A DNA stretch of 64,000 nucleotides, taken from NCBI RefSeq assembly GCF_001952075.1, contig NZ_LXYU01000003.1:124001-188000 (forward strand), read 5' to 3'. The DNA comes from Ditibartonella apis. GTDB lineage: Bacteria; Pseudomonadota; Alphaproteobacteria; Rhizobiales; Rhizobiaceae. A program made the translations under genes and the position numbers. The notes below the pieces were generated by a model that saw nothing but the letters and a program-made list of their open reading frames with translations, was not told the origin of the DNA and searched no databases. Below are positions 26,629-35,542 of this stretch, piece after piece (positions within the stretch are counted from its first letter, which is position 1; each line of letters opens with the position of its first letter).

Positions 26629-29600
26629 ATGACTGCTGAAAACTATTCCAATGTTCGTTTTGCTTTTGATATTGGCACCAATTCCATCGGTTGGGCGGTT
26701 TTTCAATTAAATGACAAGCAGGAAGCGACAAGCATTCTGAATGCCGGTGCACGTATTTTTAGTGATGGTCGGGATCCGAAAACTTTTGAACCTTTGGCGG
26801 TAAGGCGGCGTAACGTTCGTTCGGCTTCCCGTATGCGCGACCGTTACCTCCGTCGCAGAAAAAGAACATTGGATAAATTGATAGGCTATGGCCTTCTACC
26901 TGAAGATAAAGCCGAGCGTGATAAAATACTCCTTGAAACCAATGACAAACCATCCGGTTCTACAGACAAAAAGACCGACCCCTATTCGTTAAGAGCGCGG
27001 GCACTTGAAGAAAAATTGCCTTTGGCCTATGTGGCGCGCGCGCTTTTCCATATCGGGCAAAGGCGCGGCTTCAAATCCAACCGTAAAGCCGATCGTAAAA
27101 GCAATGAAAAAGGCAAAATTGCTGCCGGTATTGAAGAATTGTCAGGCTTGATGCACCAGAGCCACGCGCCGACTTTGGGCGCTTATCTTGCCAAACGGCG
27201 GGAAGAGGGGCATGTCGTGCGCCTTCGCGCCAGTTCCGAAGCATTGACAAATAAGGCTTACGCCTTTTATCCCGAACGCGCCATGCTTGAAGACGAGTTT
27301 CACAAAATCTGGCAAGCGCAGGCGGAATATTATCCCGATGTTTTGACAAAAGAGCGGGAAGAAGAATTGTTCCATGTCATGTTTTTTCAGCGCCCGCTTA
27401 AAGAACAAAAGGTGGGCTTGTGTACTTTGGTTGAAGGCGAATTGAGACTCCCCAAATCCGACCCGCTTTTTCAACAATTCCGCCTCTATAAAGAAATCAA
27501 TGAATTGGCGATTATCCTTCCCGATTTGTCACAACGCAAATTGACCATGGAAGAGCGCGATACGCTCATCACATTGATGCGTCCGGCAAAAACAAAAACA
27601 TTTGCGGCACTTCGCAAAGCGTTAAAAATTCCGGCCGGCGGGCGCTTTAATAAAGAAACCGAAAATCGCAAGCAGTTAACGGGTGATGAAGTCTATTCGG
27701 TCTTTTCAAAACCGGAACTTTTCGGGGGTGATTGGGCCAAATTTTCAATAGAGCAACAGCGCGAAATTATTGATCAGCTCAATAACGAAGAAAATCCCGA
27801 TAAACTTGAAGAATGGCTGAAGAACAAATTCCCGAAATTGTCGGATGAACAGCGGTCTGAAATTATCAACGCCAATCTGCCCGACGGTTATGGGCGCTTT
27901 GGCATTACAGCAACATCGAAAATTCTGGAGCAATTGAAGAAGGATGTAATTAGCGAAGCCGAAGCAGCCCATCGTTGCGGCTTCGATCATTCATTGGCAA
28001 ATCGCAATTGGAAGGGGTTGGACGAGTTGCCACGCTATCAGGAGGTTCTGGAACGCCACATCGTTCCGGGAACCGGCGACAAGAATGATATTTATGACAT
28101 TTATAAGGGTAGGCTTACCAATCCGACCGTTCATATCGGGCTTAATCAGGTTCGTCGCCTCACCAACAGGCTCATCAAGGCTTATGGCAAACCGTGGCAA
28201 ATAGTGGTCGAGCTTGCGCGCGACCTACCAATGTCGTCAGAAGAGAGAAAAGAACATAACAAAACGCTTAATGACAACATTAAAGCCGGTTTTGAACGTA
28301 CTCAAAAACTTGAAAGACTAGGACAAAAAGACAACGCCAATAACCGATTGTTGCTGAAGCTTTGGGAAGAGCTTGGGAAGGATCCTGACGATAGAAAGTC
28401 CATTTATTCGGGAACACGGATAACCGAACCGATGCTGTTTTCGGGCGAAGTGGAAATCGATCACATTTTGCCTTTTTCACTCACCTATGATGATAGTTAT
28501 GCCAATAAAATTCTCTGCTTACGCGAAGAAAACAGAATAAAGCGCAACCGTGCTCCTGCCGACGTTACAGAATGGAAAGATCGTTATGATGAAATCATCG
28601 GGCGGTCAAAAAAATTGCCAGAGAACAAACAAAAACGTTTTAGGCCCGATGCAATGAAAAAGTTCGAGGACAATCGGCAATTTCTTGCCCGTCAATTGAC
28701 GGATACCCAATATTTGGCAAAGCTTGCCCGCGAATATTTTGATAGTCTTTATCCGGGGGAAGAGGCGGATTCTGTTGGCGAGTTCAAAAAGATTCAACAC
28801 GTTTGGGTAACTCCCGGCAGATTGACCGAATTGTTGCGGAGTAAGTGGAATTTGAATTTCATTCTGGCACTTGACCCGGGATTGTCGAGTTTTGAGAAGT
28901 TCAAAACCCATTATAAGAAAAACCGTAAAGATCATCGTCATCATGCCATTGATGCCATTGTAATCGGTGTCACGACGCGTTCTCTTTTGAAGAGCATTGC
29001 AACGGCAGCCGGAAAATTTGAAAAGGAGGATTTCGATGCTTTTGTAGAAAAAGTAGTTTCCGATGCCTTGCCGTGGCCCAACTTTTATGACGATGTTAAA
29101 AACATTATAGACAAAATCATTGTCAGCCATAAGCAGGATCATGGCACAATAAACCGTGCCGGTTACGCTCAAGGCAAGGGCAAAACCGCCGGACAGTTGC
29201 ACAATGAAACAGCCTATGGACTAACCGGTGAAATGGACGACAAGGGCAATAAAGTTGTTGTCACGAGAGAGAATTTCTTGTCACTCGAGAGTGAAGATAT
29301 TCCAACAATTCGTGACGAGAATTTACAAGCCGAACTTTATAGTGCAACGCAAGGTTTGGACAAAAAGGAATATCAGGAAGCTTTGCTCCGTTTTGCACGT
29401 GACCATAAGCTTTATAAGGGTATCCGCCATGTCAGGGTGCTCCTGCCTCGTAATGTCATTGAAATAAAAGACAAAAATGGTGAACCCTATAAAGGCTATA
29501 TGGGAAATTCAAACTATCGCTATGATGTTTGGGAAACATTGAAAGGCAAATGGATTAGCGAAGTTGTTTCAATGTTTGATGCGCACCAACCAAAATGGAG

Positions 29601-29925
29601 TTCGGAATTTCATAAAAATAACCCGACAGCACGCAAAGTGTTGAGCCTGCAACAAAATGATATGGTCGCTTATAATGATCCGGAAAGAGGGCGTGTGATT
29701 GCACGCATTGTCAAATTCGGTCAAAACGGCCTGATATTTTTTGCTCCCCATAATGAAGCGGATGTATCGGCGAGGGATTCCAACAAAAACGACCCCTTTA
29801 AATTGACTGTTAAAACAGCAACGGGTTTGAAAAAAATGCAATTCCGGCAAATTCGTGTGGATGAGATGGGGCGCGTTTTCGACCCCGGTGCGCAGGACAG
29901 AGAGTCCAAACAAGCAAGATCATAG
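26629..29925 (+). CDS. cas9: CRISPR-associated endonuclease Cas9, type II-C
   Basis: A 1098-residue RNA-guided DNA endonuclease, in the compact size range of II-C enzymes. RuvC-I has Asp14 in FAFDIGTNSIGWAVF, followed by the Arg-rich bridge helix (RRRNVRSASRMRDRYLRRRK). RuvC-II has Glu528 in IVVELARDLP. The HNH nuclease has Asp611-His612 in VEIDHILPFS and downstream Asn residues. RuvC-III has HHAIDA (His771, His772, Asp775). All catalytic residues look intact. The C-terminal part would contain the PAM-interacting domain; the PAM cannot be read here. A GTG at 26614 is in frame, but the ATG at 26629 after GAGGGGAGC is preferred. Confidence 0.97.
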   Translation: MTAENYSNVRFAFDIGTNSIGWAVFQLNDKQEATSILNAGARIFSDGRDPKTFEPLAVRRRNVRSASRMRDRYLRRRKRTLDKLIGYGLLPEDKAERDKILLETNDKPSGSTDKKTDPYSLRARALEEKLPLAYVARALFHIGQRRGFKSNRKADRKSNEKGKIAAGIEELSGLMHQSHAPTLGAYLAKRREEGHVVRLRASSEALTNKAYAFYPERAMLEDEFHKIWQAQAEYYPDVLTKEREEELFHVMFFQRPLKEQKVGLCTLVEGELRLPKSDPLFQQFRLYKEINELAIILPDLSQRKLTMEERDTLITLMRPAKTKTFAALRKALKIPAGGRFNKETENRKQLTGDEVYSVFSKPELFGGDWAKFSIEQQREIIDQLNNEENPDKLEEWLKNKFPKLSDEQRSEIINANLPDGYGRFGITATSKILEQLKKDVISEAEAAHRCGFDHSLANRNWKGLDELPRYQEVLERHIVPGTGDKNDIYDIYKGRLTNPTVHIGLNQVRRLTNRLIKAYGKPWQIVVELARDLPMSSEERKEHNKTLNDNIKAGFERTQKLERLGQKDNANNRLLLKLWEELGKDPDDRKSIYSGTRITEPMLFSGEVEIDHILPFSLTYDDSYANKILCLREENRIKRNRAPADVTEWKDRYDEIIGRSKKLPENKQKRFRPDAMKKFEDNRQFLARQLTDTQYLAKLAREYFDSLYPGEEADSVGEFKKIQHVWVTPGRLTELLRSKWNLNFILALDPGLSSFEKFKTHYKKNRKDHRHHAIDAIVIGVTTRSLLKSIATAAGKFEKEDFDAFVEKVVSDALPWPNFYDDVKNIIDKIIVSHKQDHGTINRAGYAQGKGKTAGQLHNETAYGLTGEMDDKGNKVVVTRENFLSLESEDIPTIRDENLQAELYSATQGLDKKEYQEALLRFARDHKLYKGIRHVRVLLPRNVIEIKDKNGEPYKGYMGNSNYRYDVWETLKGKWISEVVSMFDAHQPKWSSEFHKNNPTARKVLSLQQNDMVAYNDPERGRVIARIVKFGQNGLIFFAPHNEADVSARDSNKNDPFKLTVKTATGLKKMQFRQIRVDEMGRVFDPGAQDRESKQARS

Positions 29926-29959
29926 GAAATGAACCCTGTTTATAAAAAACTGTTGAGAA

Positions 29960-29986
29960 CATGCCGTTTTGCGGCATGCTCTTTTT
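29960..29986 (+). terminator. Terminator-like hairpin between cas9 and cas1
   Basis: A perfect 7-bp stem CATGCCG/CGGCATG with a 5-base loop is followed by CTCTTTTT. The last T is the base before the cas1 ATG. It has the form of an intrinsic terminator for cas9 mRNA and occupies the place where a cas1 ribosome site should be. Confidence 0.7.
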
Positions 29987-30946
29987 ATGAAAAGAATAGT
30001 TGACATACCTGCTGAAGGCTTACACCTTGCCATAAAAAGAGGTTTTTTAACCATTTCCAGTCGAGAAGCGGAAGTGGGGCGGGTTGCGCTTGATGATATT
30101 GGAGCCTTAATTACTCATTCTTATGGTTTAAGTTGGACAAATCACGTCTTTATCGAGTTGTCCGAACGCTCTATTCCAATCGTGTTATGTGGAAATAACC
30201 ACCGTCCGGTTGCTATCGTTTGTCCGGTAGAAGGCCATTCTGTTCAAGCTGTGCGGATGAAAGCGCAGGCTTCGGCACCAAAGCCGATACAAAAACAGAT
30301 TTGGGCAGAAATCGTTCGTTGTAAAATCAGGCTACAAGGCGCAGTGCTCAAAGCTTGTGGCAAAGAGGGGGCGGCTTTTGTCTCCATTGCCCGTCAGGTG
30401 CGTAGCGGTGACCCGGAAAATAAGGAAGCACAGGCCGCCCGCAAATATTGGAAAACATTATTCGGAACCGCGTTCAAACGTGACATAGCACAAGAAGGTA
30501 TCAACAGCCTTTTAAATTATGGTTACATCGTTCTGTGTGCACTTGTTTCACGCGCCATTTGTGCTGGCAGCCTCCATCCAACATTGGGCGTTTTTCATTC
30601 ACATCGTGCCAATGCCTTCGCGCTTGCTGATGATTTGATGGAACCTTATCGTCCTTTTATTGATCGCATGGTCTTCCACCTGCTTACTCAAGGAAAAACA
30701 AAAGTTGATGCCGAGGTAAAAACTTATCTTGCTTCACTTTCATCACTTGATTTGAAAAGTCATGTTGGAACGTCGCCTGTCAGCCAGCAAGTTCAATACT
30801 TTGTACATTCGGTTGCGGAAAGTTTTGAAACGGGCAAGGTCAAGTTGGCTTTACCCGATGAACGTTCAATTTTTTCTTTGCAAAACGATCCGGTCCAAAT
30901 TGATGAGGCATGGGGAGAAGATAACAATTATGACAGCCTATCTTGA
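29987..30946 (+). CDS. cas1: CRISPR integrase Cas1, type II-C
   Basis: A 319-residue spacer-acquisition integrase with the N-terminal beta domain (MKRIVDIPAEGLHLAIKR) and the C-terminal catalytic domain. Candidate metal ligands are the Glu in ENKEAQAARKYW, the His in LGVFHSHRANAFALADD and the following acidic DD/E. The protein looks full length. The ATG at 29987 matches the family start, but no Shine-Dalgarno is present, because a terminator-like hairpin and T-run directly precede it. A TTG at 29969 inside the hairpin is less likely. Expression may be low. Confidence 0.92.
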   Translation: MKRIVDIPAEGLHLAIKRGFLTISSREAEVGRVALDDIGALITHSYGLSWTNHVFIELSERSIPIVLCGNNHRPVAIVCPVEGHSVQAVRMKAQASAPKPIQKQIWAEIVRCKIRLQGAVLKACGKEGAAFVSIARQVRSGDPENKEAQAARKYWKTLFGTAFKRDIAQEGINSLLNYGYIVLCALVSRAICAGSLHPTLGVFHSHRANAFALADDLMEPYRPFIDRMVFHLLTQGKTKVDAEVKTYLASLSSLDLKSHVGTSPVSQQVQYFVHSVAESFETGKVKLALPDERSIFSLQNDPVQIDEAWGEDNNYDSLS

Positions 30947-31295
30947 GCGTGCAACATCGGGTCCTAAACATTTAAGCGGGTATCGATTAATGTGGATATG
31001 AGTTACTTTCGACTTACCGGTAGACACAAGAAAACAGCGCCACGACGCAACGAAATTCAGACAATTTTTGTTGGATATTGGCTTTGAGATGAGCGAGTTC
31101 TCGAACTATCTGCGTTTCTGTAACGGAAAAGAACAATTCGAATCTTATGTCAGGAAGATCGAATCCTCATTGCCTGAACGAGGAAACATCTATATTTTCC
31201 AATTTACCGACAAGCAATATGAAAATATTGTAAGATTTTCCGATCAAGCACGTAGGAAACGTCAAAAAAATCCCGCCCAACTGGTGTTATTTTAA
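30930..31295 (+). pseudogene. cas2: cas2, interrupted by an in-frame stop codon
   Basis: The frame from an ATG at 30930 (overlapping the cas1 end by 17 bases) reads through a Cas2 N-terminus, HLSGYRLMWI. It then meets TGA at 30999-31001, directly before VTFDLPV, and continues open to 31295 with typical Cas2 sequence (FRQFLLDIGFEMSEFS, FTDKQYENI, NPAQLVLF at the end). Total length would be 121 codons, or 101 from the ATG at 30990, normal for II-C Cas2. No in-frame start between the stop and the catalytic Asp of FDLP could rescue it. It is a nonsense allele, or less likely a sequencing error or suppressed codon. Confidence 0.85.
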
Positions 31296-31365
31296 TGAAA
31301 AACAACATTTTTTTTAAAAAAATATCCACTTAATCCTTATAAAACAAAGGGTTAAGTGGACATCA
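31296..31365. promoter_or_regulatory. CRISPR leader 1, with minus-strand terminator hairpin
   Basis: About 70 A/T-rich bases between the cas2 stop and repeat 1. A near-perfect stem (CCACTTAATCC at 31326-31336 with GGGTTAAGTGG at 31349-31359) lies next to the first repeat, with an A-run on its left. Read on the minus strand this is a stem followed by a T-run, the form of an intrinsic terminator. The same block precedes arrays 2, 3 and 4. Confidence 0.8.
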
Positions 31366-32980
31366 GTTGTAACAGATTAGAAAATGCGGTCAAGCCGCAA
31401 CAAAACGGTAAAGAATACCGCCTCAATCACATGTTGTAACAGATTAGAAAATGCGGTCAAGCCGCAACTGATTTAGATGCGCCGTCGTCAAAACGACCTG
31501 TTGTAACAGATTAGAAAATGCGGTCAAGCCGCAACTTGTTTCGCTAGGTCTTGAACTTCCGGCGAGTTGTAACAGATTAGAAAATGCGGTCAAGCCGCAA
31601 CAGGAAGTCAAGCTATTCGTTCCCCGCGTCAGTTGTAACAGATTAGAAAATGCGGTCAAGCCGCAACAAAGTGGCGCGGCCATCCGCTCGCGTCAGCGTT
31701 GTAACAGATTAGAAAATGCGGTCAAGCCGCAACTGCAAAAGCAGCGCATCGTCTTTCCCCGCCGTTGTAACAGATTAGAAAATGCGGTCAAGCCGCAACT
31801 AGCTTGGCGGCTTTTGCATGTCGAGAAATGTTGTAACAGATTAGAAAATGCGGTCAAGCCGCAACTCATCTGTAACGTCACCGATCTCAACGGGGGTTGT
31901 AACAGATTAGAAAATGCGGTCAAGCCGCAACATGCCAATGGGCGAGGTTGATTATTCGCGTGTTGTAACAGATTAGAAAATGCGGTCAAGCCGCAACAAA
32001 CATCTCCAGTTCCTTGGATACCCATTTTGTTGTAACAGATTAGAAAATGCGGTCAAGCCGCAACCTGGACAACTGGACAAGGTTTTTAAAAGAGTTGTAA
32101 CAGATTAGAAAATGCGGTCAAGCCGCAACCTGGACAACTGGACAAGGTTTTTAAAAGAGTTGTAACAGATTAGAAAATGCGGTCAAGCCGCAACCCTGTT
32201 AAATCGTACTCACTTCTGGCTTGTGTTGTAACAGATTAGAAAATGCGGTCAAGCCGCAACAGTCTTCACCAAATGCCACAAGCCTAACCGGTTGTAACAG
32301 ATTAGAAAATGCGGTCAAGCCGCAACAAGAAAGGCGCGAAGGTTTTTATCGAAGGGTTGTAACAGATTAGAAAATGCGGTCAAGCCGCAACAGCTTCGGC
32401 GGTGCATTCATCCGGAAGACCGTTGTAACAGATTAGAAAATGCGGTCAAGCCGCAACTTATTCATTACATCATACGCAAGAATGAAGGTTGTAACAGATT
32501 AGAAAATGCGGTCAAGCCGCAACATGTTGCCGCGAAAAGCACCTTCAGGTGTGTTGTAACAGATTAGAAAATGCGGTCAAGCCGCAACTTAACCCGCTGG
32601 CGGATTTTCATCTCGCTGGTTGTAACAGATTAGAAAATGCGGTCAAGCCGCAACATGTTCTCTTGTTTGATCGTTACCGGTTGTGGTTGTAACAGATTAG
32701 AAAATGCGGTCAAGCCGCAACATAACACATTCCAATAAAAAAGCCCGCTTGGTTGTAACAGATTAGAAAATGCGGTCAAGCCGCAACTTTCGTTTTGCTT
32801 TTCCTCGCGCTTTGCTCGTTGTATCAGCCTATATAAAACGTGATCAGGCTGCAAGCATGGTCAATAAAGCCAATATTGCAGCCTGAACACAACAGATTAA
32901 AAAATGCGGTCAAGCCGCAACTAAAAGTGTCAATAAATTAACAGGCAATATTCTAACAGATTAGAAAATGCGGTCAAGCG
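31366..32980 (-). CRISPR. CRISPR array 1 (25 repeats: 22 canonical, 3 degenerate)
   Basis: Direct repeats of 36 bp (on the plus strand GTTGTAACAG through AGCCGCAAC) with spacers of 29-31 bp. Canonical repeats run from 31366 to 32787. Degenerate copies at 32818, 32886 and 32950 mark the old end, so the leader end is the cas2 side. The tracrRNA anti-repeat indicates that crRNAs are read from the minus strand, where each repeat begins GTTGCGGCTTGACC. Spacers 11 and 12 are identical. The last copy keeps its promoter part but loses the other end. Confidence 0.97.
32844..32886. repeat. 11-bp inverted repeat in the array 1 trailer
   Basis: TCAGGCTGCAA (32844-32854) and its exact complement (32876-32886) flank 21 bases inside the degenerate end of array 1. 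The left arm is part of the decayed repeat at 32818. It may fold in the precursor RNA; function unknown. Confidence 0.5.
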
Positions 32981-33037
32981 CGGCCATTCCAAGCGGGCGC
33001 ATAACTAAAGAAGTCGTTTCAAAGAAAAGGAAAACGA

Positions 33038-33127
33038 TGGCGGAGAGGGAGGGATTTGAACCCCCGATAGAGTTGCCCCTATGCCGCATTTCGAGTGCGG
33101 TGCTTTCAACCACTCAGCCACCTCTCC
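33038..33127 (-). tRNA. tRNA-Ser (anticodon CGA)
   Basis: A complete class II tRNA on the minus strand. The acceptor stem GGAGAGG pairs with CCTCTCC, followed by discriminator G and an encoded CCA (33038-33040). The anticodon stem CCGCA/TGCGG holds the loop CTCGAAA, giving anticodon CGA, which reads UCG serine codons. A long variable arm (ATAGGGGCAACTCTAT) and the GTTCAAATC T-loop are present. It lies about 55 bases beyond the last repeat of array 1. Confidence 0.95.
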
Positions 33128-33645
33128 ATAAAAGGCGAACTTTATTTGATAAACAAATATCCGAGCGCGTTAGCGGCTAAATAGCTGGCAATTAGCTTTG
33201 ACACAAGCCCCTTTTTTTAATTTTTGGAAAATTCCGTTCACCCTTTCAACTTTGTTTTGTTCATTTTTGCGCGGGGCCACGGGCGCGATTTTTTAAAAAG
33301 CATCAGAGTTGTTCAGGCCTATTGCTGTTTACCCGACAAAAAATGTTTGTTGTCAAGTGCATCCGGTTTTTCGCCATGATTGCCGGCTAATTCACAAAAA
33401 GCTTTCCGGTTTTTTAAAGCTGGTCGATTGACAAGTGAAGAAAACTTCTGCATAAATCGGCCAAAGGCGTAGTGTGTCTACATTTGTGTGAAAAAGTGTA
33501 TCTGCACTTGTCTAAAATTATGCCGGTCGGTTTTCTAGGGCTGGCAAATTTTAAAGATTGATAGTTTTAACGACTGATAAAAAGACGGGCTGTCTCATCG
33601 CTTTGAAGTGTTGGACAAGATCCGGATGGAACGAAAGGGTAAAAA
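33128..33645. other. Upstream region of rplU
   Basis: About 520 bases between tRNA-Ser and rplU, holding the promoter and leader of the ribosomal operon. I see no supported gene or recognised leader structure. Confidence 0.5.
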
Positions 33646-34131
33646 ATGTTCGCAGTCATCAAGACGGGTGGTAAACAATACCGTGTTTCCCCCAGCCAAC
33701 TTGTGAAAGTTGAAAAGGTCGCTGGCAATGCCGGTGATATTGTGGAGTTCAATCAGGTTCTCGTTGTTGGCGAAGGTGAAACAGCAACAATCGGAACTCC
33801 TGTCGTTGCCGATGCGTTGGTAACAGCAGAGGTTGTTGAACAGGCACGTGCACGCAAAGTTATTGCTTTCAAAAAGCGCCGCCGCCAGAATTCAAAGCGC
33901 ATTCGTGGTCATCGTCAGGAATTCACCACAATTCGCATTTCCGAAATTCTTACAGGTGGTGCAAAGCCTTCCAAGGCTGCAACAAAGCCGGCTGAAAAAG
34001 CAGCAAAACCGGTAGCCGCCAAAGAGGCAGCACCAAAGGCTGAAAAACCGGCTGCAAAGAAAGCCAAAACAGAAACAACCGAAAAAAAAGCAGCGCCGAA
34101 AAAGGCAGCCGCTAAAAAGTCGGAAAAGTAA
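33646..34131 (+). CDS. rplU: 50S ribosomal protein L21 with Lys/Ala-rich tail
   Basis: A 161-residue protein. Residues 1-103 are a normal L21 ([15 protein letters not shown] at the start, [16 protein letters not shown] in the rRNA-binding loop). Residues 105-161 are a low-complexity tail of Lys, Ala, Pro and Glu, resembling the basic tails of some alphaproteobacterial ribosomal proteins; the usual L21 is just over 100 residues. The ATG follows GAAAGGG. It is the first gene of the rplU-rpmA pair. Confidence 0.96.
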   Translation: MFAVIKTGGKQYRVSPSQLVKVEKVAGNAGDIVEFNQVLVVGEGETATIGTPVVADALVTAEVVEQARARKVIAFKKRRRQNSKRIRGHRQEFTTIRISEILTGGAKPSKAATKPAEKAAKPVAAKEAAPKAEKPAAKKAKTETTEKKAAPKKAAAKKSEK

Positions 34132-34153
34132 GAGAGATTAAAGGAGAACAACC

Positions 34154-34423
34154 ATGGCACACAAAAAAGCTGGTGGTTCCTCGCGTAACGGTCGCGATTC
34201 AGAATCAAAACGCCTAGGCGTTAAAAAATTTGGTGGTGAAGCAGTTATTCCGGGTAACATCATTATCCGGCAACGCGGCACACAATGGCACCCTGGCGAA
34301 AATGTCGGCATGGGTAAAGACCATACATTATTTGCCCTTAAAGCGGGCAAAGTATCTTTCTGCGTCAAAGCGAATGACCGCTCCTATGTGTCGGTGATTC
34401 CGATGGCGGAGGCAGCAGAGTAA
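34154..34423 (+). CDS. rpmA: 50S ribosomal protein L27
   Basis: An 89-residue protein with the conserved N-terminus [20 protein letters not shown], which reaches toward the peptidyl transferase centre, and the [10 protein letters not shown] core. Length is normal. The ATG follows AAGGAG, 22 bases after the rplU stop, so the genes form an operon. Confidence 0.97.
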   Translation: MAHKKAGGSSRNGRDSESKRLGVKKFGGEAVIPGNIIIRQRGTQWHPGENVGMGKDHTLFALKAGKVSFCVKANDRSYVSVIPMAEAAE

Positions 34424-34539
34424 GCCGGAGCTCTTAAATAAAACCGGCGTCCCATTGGACCCCGGTTAGCTTCCAAAGCAAATTAAAGGGAAAGATGGGA
34501 CACCATCCTTCCCTTTTTCTATTGCTCCAGGAGGTAACT

Positions 34540-35139
34540 ATGAGCACTGAATTATTAGAAGAAATAAGAAAGAGGCCGCCCAGAACCTTGGATTGCCCGG
34601 TTTTGGTAACTGAAAGGCTTGTTTTACGCGCACCCAATGTAGAAGACATGGACGCCATTGCCGATCTCGCCAACAACCGGAATGTATCTGCCATGCTTCA
34701 ATCTATGCCTTTTCCATTCACACGAAAACATGCGGCAGAATACATTCTTCGTTCGGTGGCGGGCGAGATGGGCTATTGCGCCTATGCCATTACAAAAGCC
34801 GAGGATGGCGCGTTTATCGGCGCCTGTCATATCAAGGACCGCGAAGAAGGCGAAGGCCTGAGCCTGCGTTACTGGATTGGCAAACCCTATTGGAATATGG
34901 GCTATGCAACAGAAGCGGTTGGCAGCCTGATTGATGCCGCTTTCCGTGCAACCGATATTGATGCGCTCTATGTCTCGAATTTTGCGGCCAATAAAGCTTC
35001 CCGCCGCGTTATCGAAAAACAGGGCTTTGAATATATCGGAACATCCGAACAAAACTCGCTGGTTTCCGGTCTGGTTATCGCCGACAATTATATCCTCGAA
35101 CGCGAAAAATGGATCGGCCAGTTGAGCAAATGTGCCTGA
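34540..35139 (+). CDS. GNAT-family N-acetyltransferase (RimJ/RimL-like)
   Basis: A 199-residue cytoplasmic acetyltransferase. The N-terminal LVTERLVLRAPNVEDMDAIADLANN is typical of the RimJ/RimL group, and the YWIGKPYWNMGYATEAV stretch matches the acetyl-CoA-binding motif. An ATG at 34495 is also in frame, but the one at 34540 follows an ideal AGGAGG. In brucellae and bartonellae an acetyltransferase gene commonly sits between rpmA and obgE; here no obgE follows and the next 4 kb are CRISPR arrays. Target unknown. Confidence 0.9.
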   Translation: MSTELLEEIRKRPPRTLDCPVLVTERLVLRAPNVEDMDAIADLANNRNVSAMLQSMPFPFTRKHAAEYILRSVAGEMGYCAYAITKAEDGAFIGACHIKDREEGEGLSLRYWIGKPYWNMGYATEAVGSLIDAAFRATDIDALYVSNFAANKASRRVIEKQGFEYIGTSEQNSLVSGLVIADNYILEREKWIGQLSKCA

Positions 35140-35210
35140 ACACGCCCGCTTCAATAATGAGGCCTGAAAAGCTCGTTTGAACTGGCAGGCCTTAAAAGCT
35201 TGGTTGAACA

Positions 35211-35238
35211 ATCAGGCCTTTTATAAAAAAGGCCTGAT
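35211..35238 (+). terminator. Probable terminator after the rplU operon
   Basis: A 12-bp palindromic stem, ATCAGGCCTTTT with AAAAAGGCCTGAT, lies about 75 bases after the acetyltransferase stop. Related CAGGCCT stretches flank it. The symmetric A and T arms would work on both strands, though no separate T-run follows the stem. Confidence 0.5.
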
Positions 35239-35542
35239 GAGGCCGTTTTAATCGGGCCGATTGGGTGAGACTGGCCGAGTGGGCCAGGCTCGTTCGGTTT
35301 TAGCCACTCTTAAAAATTGACGAAAGCAAACCGGATGCGACAAACCGGTTTAACTCGCTGTCTTAAGGTTTATCATGCTGTCTTAAAGTCTGCTTTATCA
35401 AAGCGGGCTGCTTGTTAGGTAGCACGGCGCATTCACCAGCATTTTAACAACGGAAAGCTTTCTTAAAAAATCGAAACAGCGGTTCACTAAATTGCTTGAG
35501 GTCTTTCTAAAAAAAGCCCGGCCATGCCGGCTGATCCTGTGT
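35239..35542. other. Intergenic region, no gene seen
   Basis: About 300 bases between the putative terminator and the cas2-derived segment before array 2. No supported gene. obgE, which often follows this gene cluster in related bacteria, is absent. Confidence 0.5.

Noticed and set aside
31002..31100. Rescue of Cas2 by a downstream start codon
   Set aside because: No in-frame ATG, GTG or TTG lies between the UGA and the FDLP strand. The next start (31068) would remove the catalytic region.
31444..32854. Open frames of 74-110 codons across array 1 with repeated CGLTAFSNLLQ
   Set aside because: They are translations of the CRISPR repeat, whose period (66 bp) is a multiple of three. No ribosome site and no independent protein sequence.
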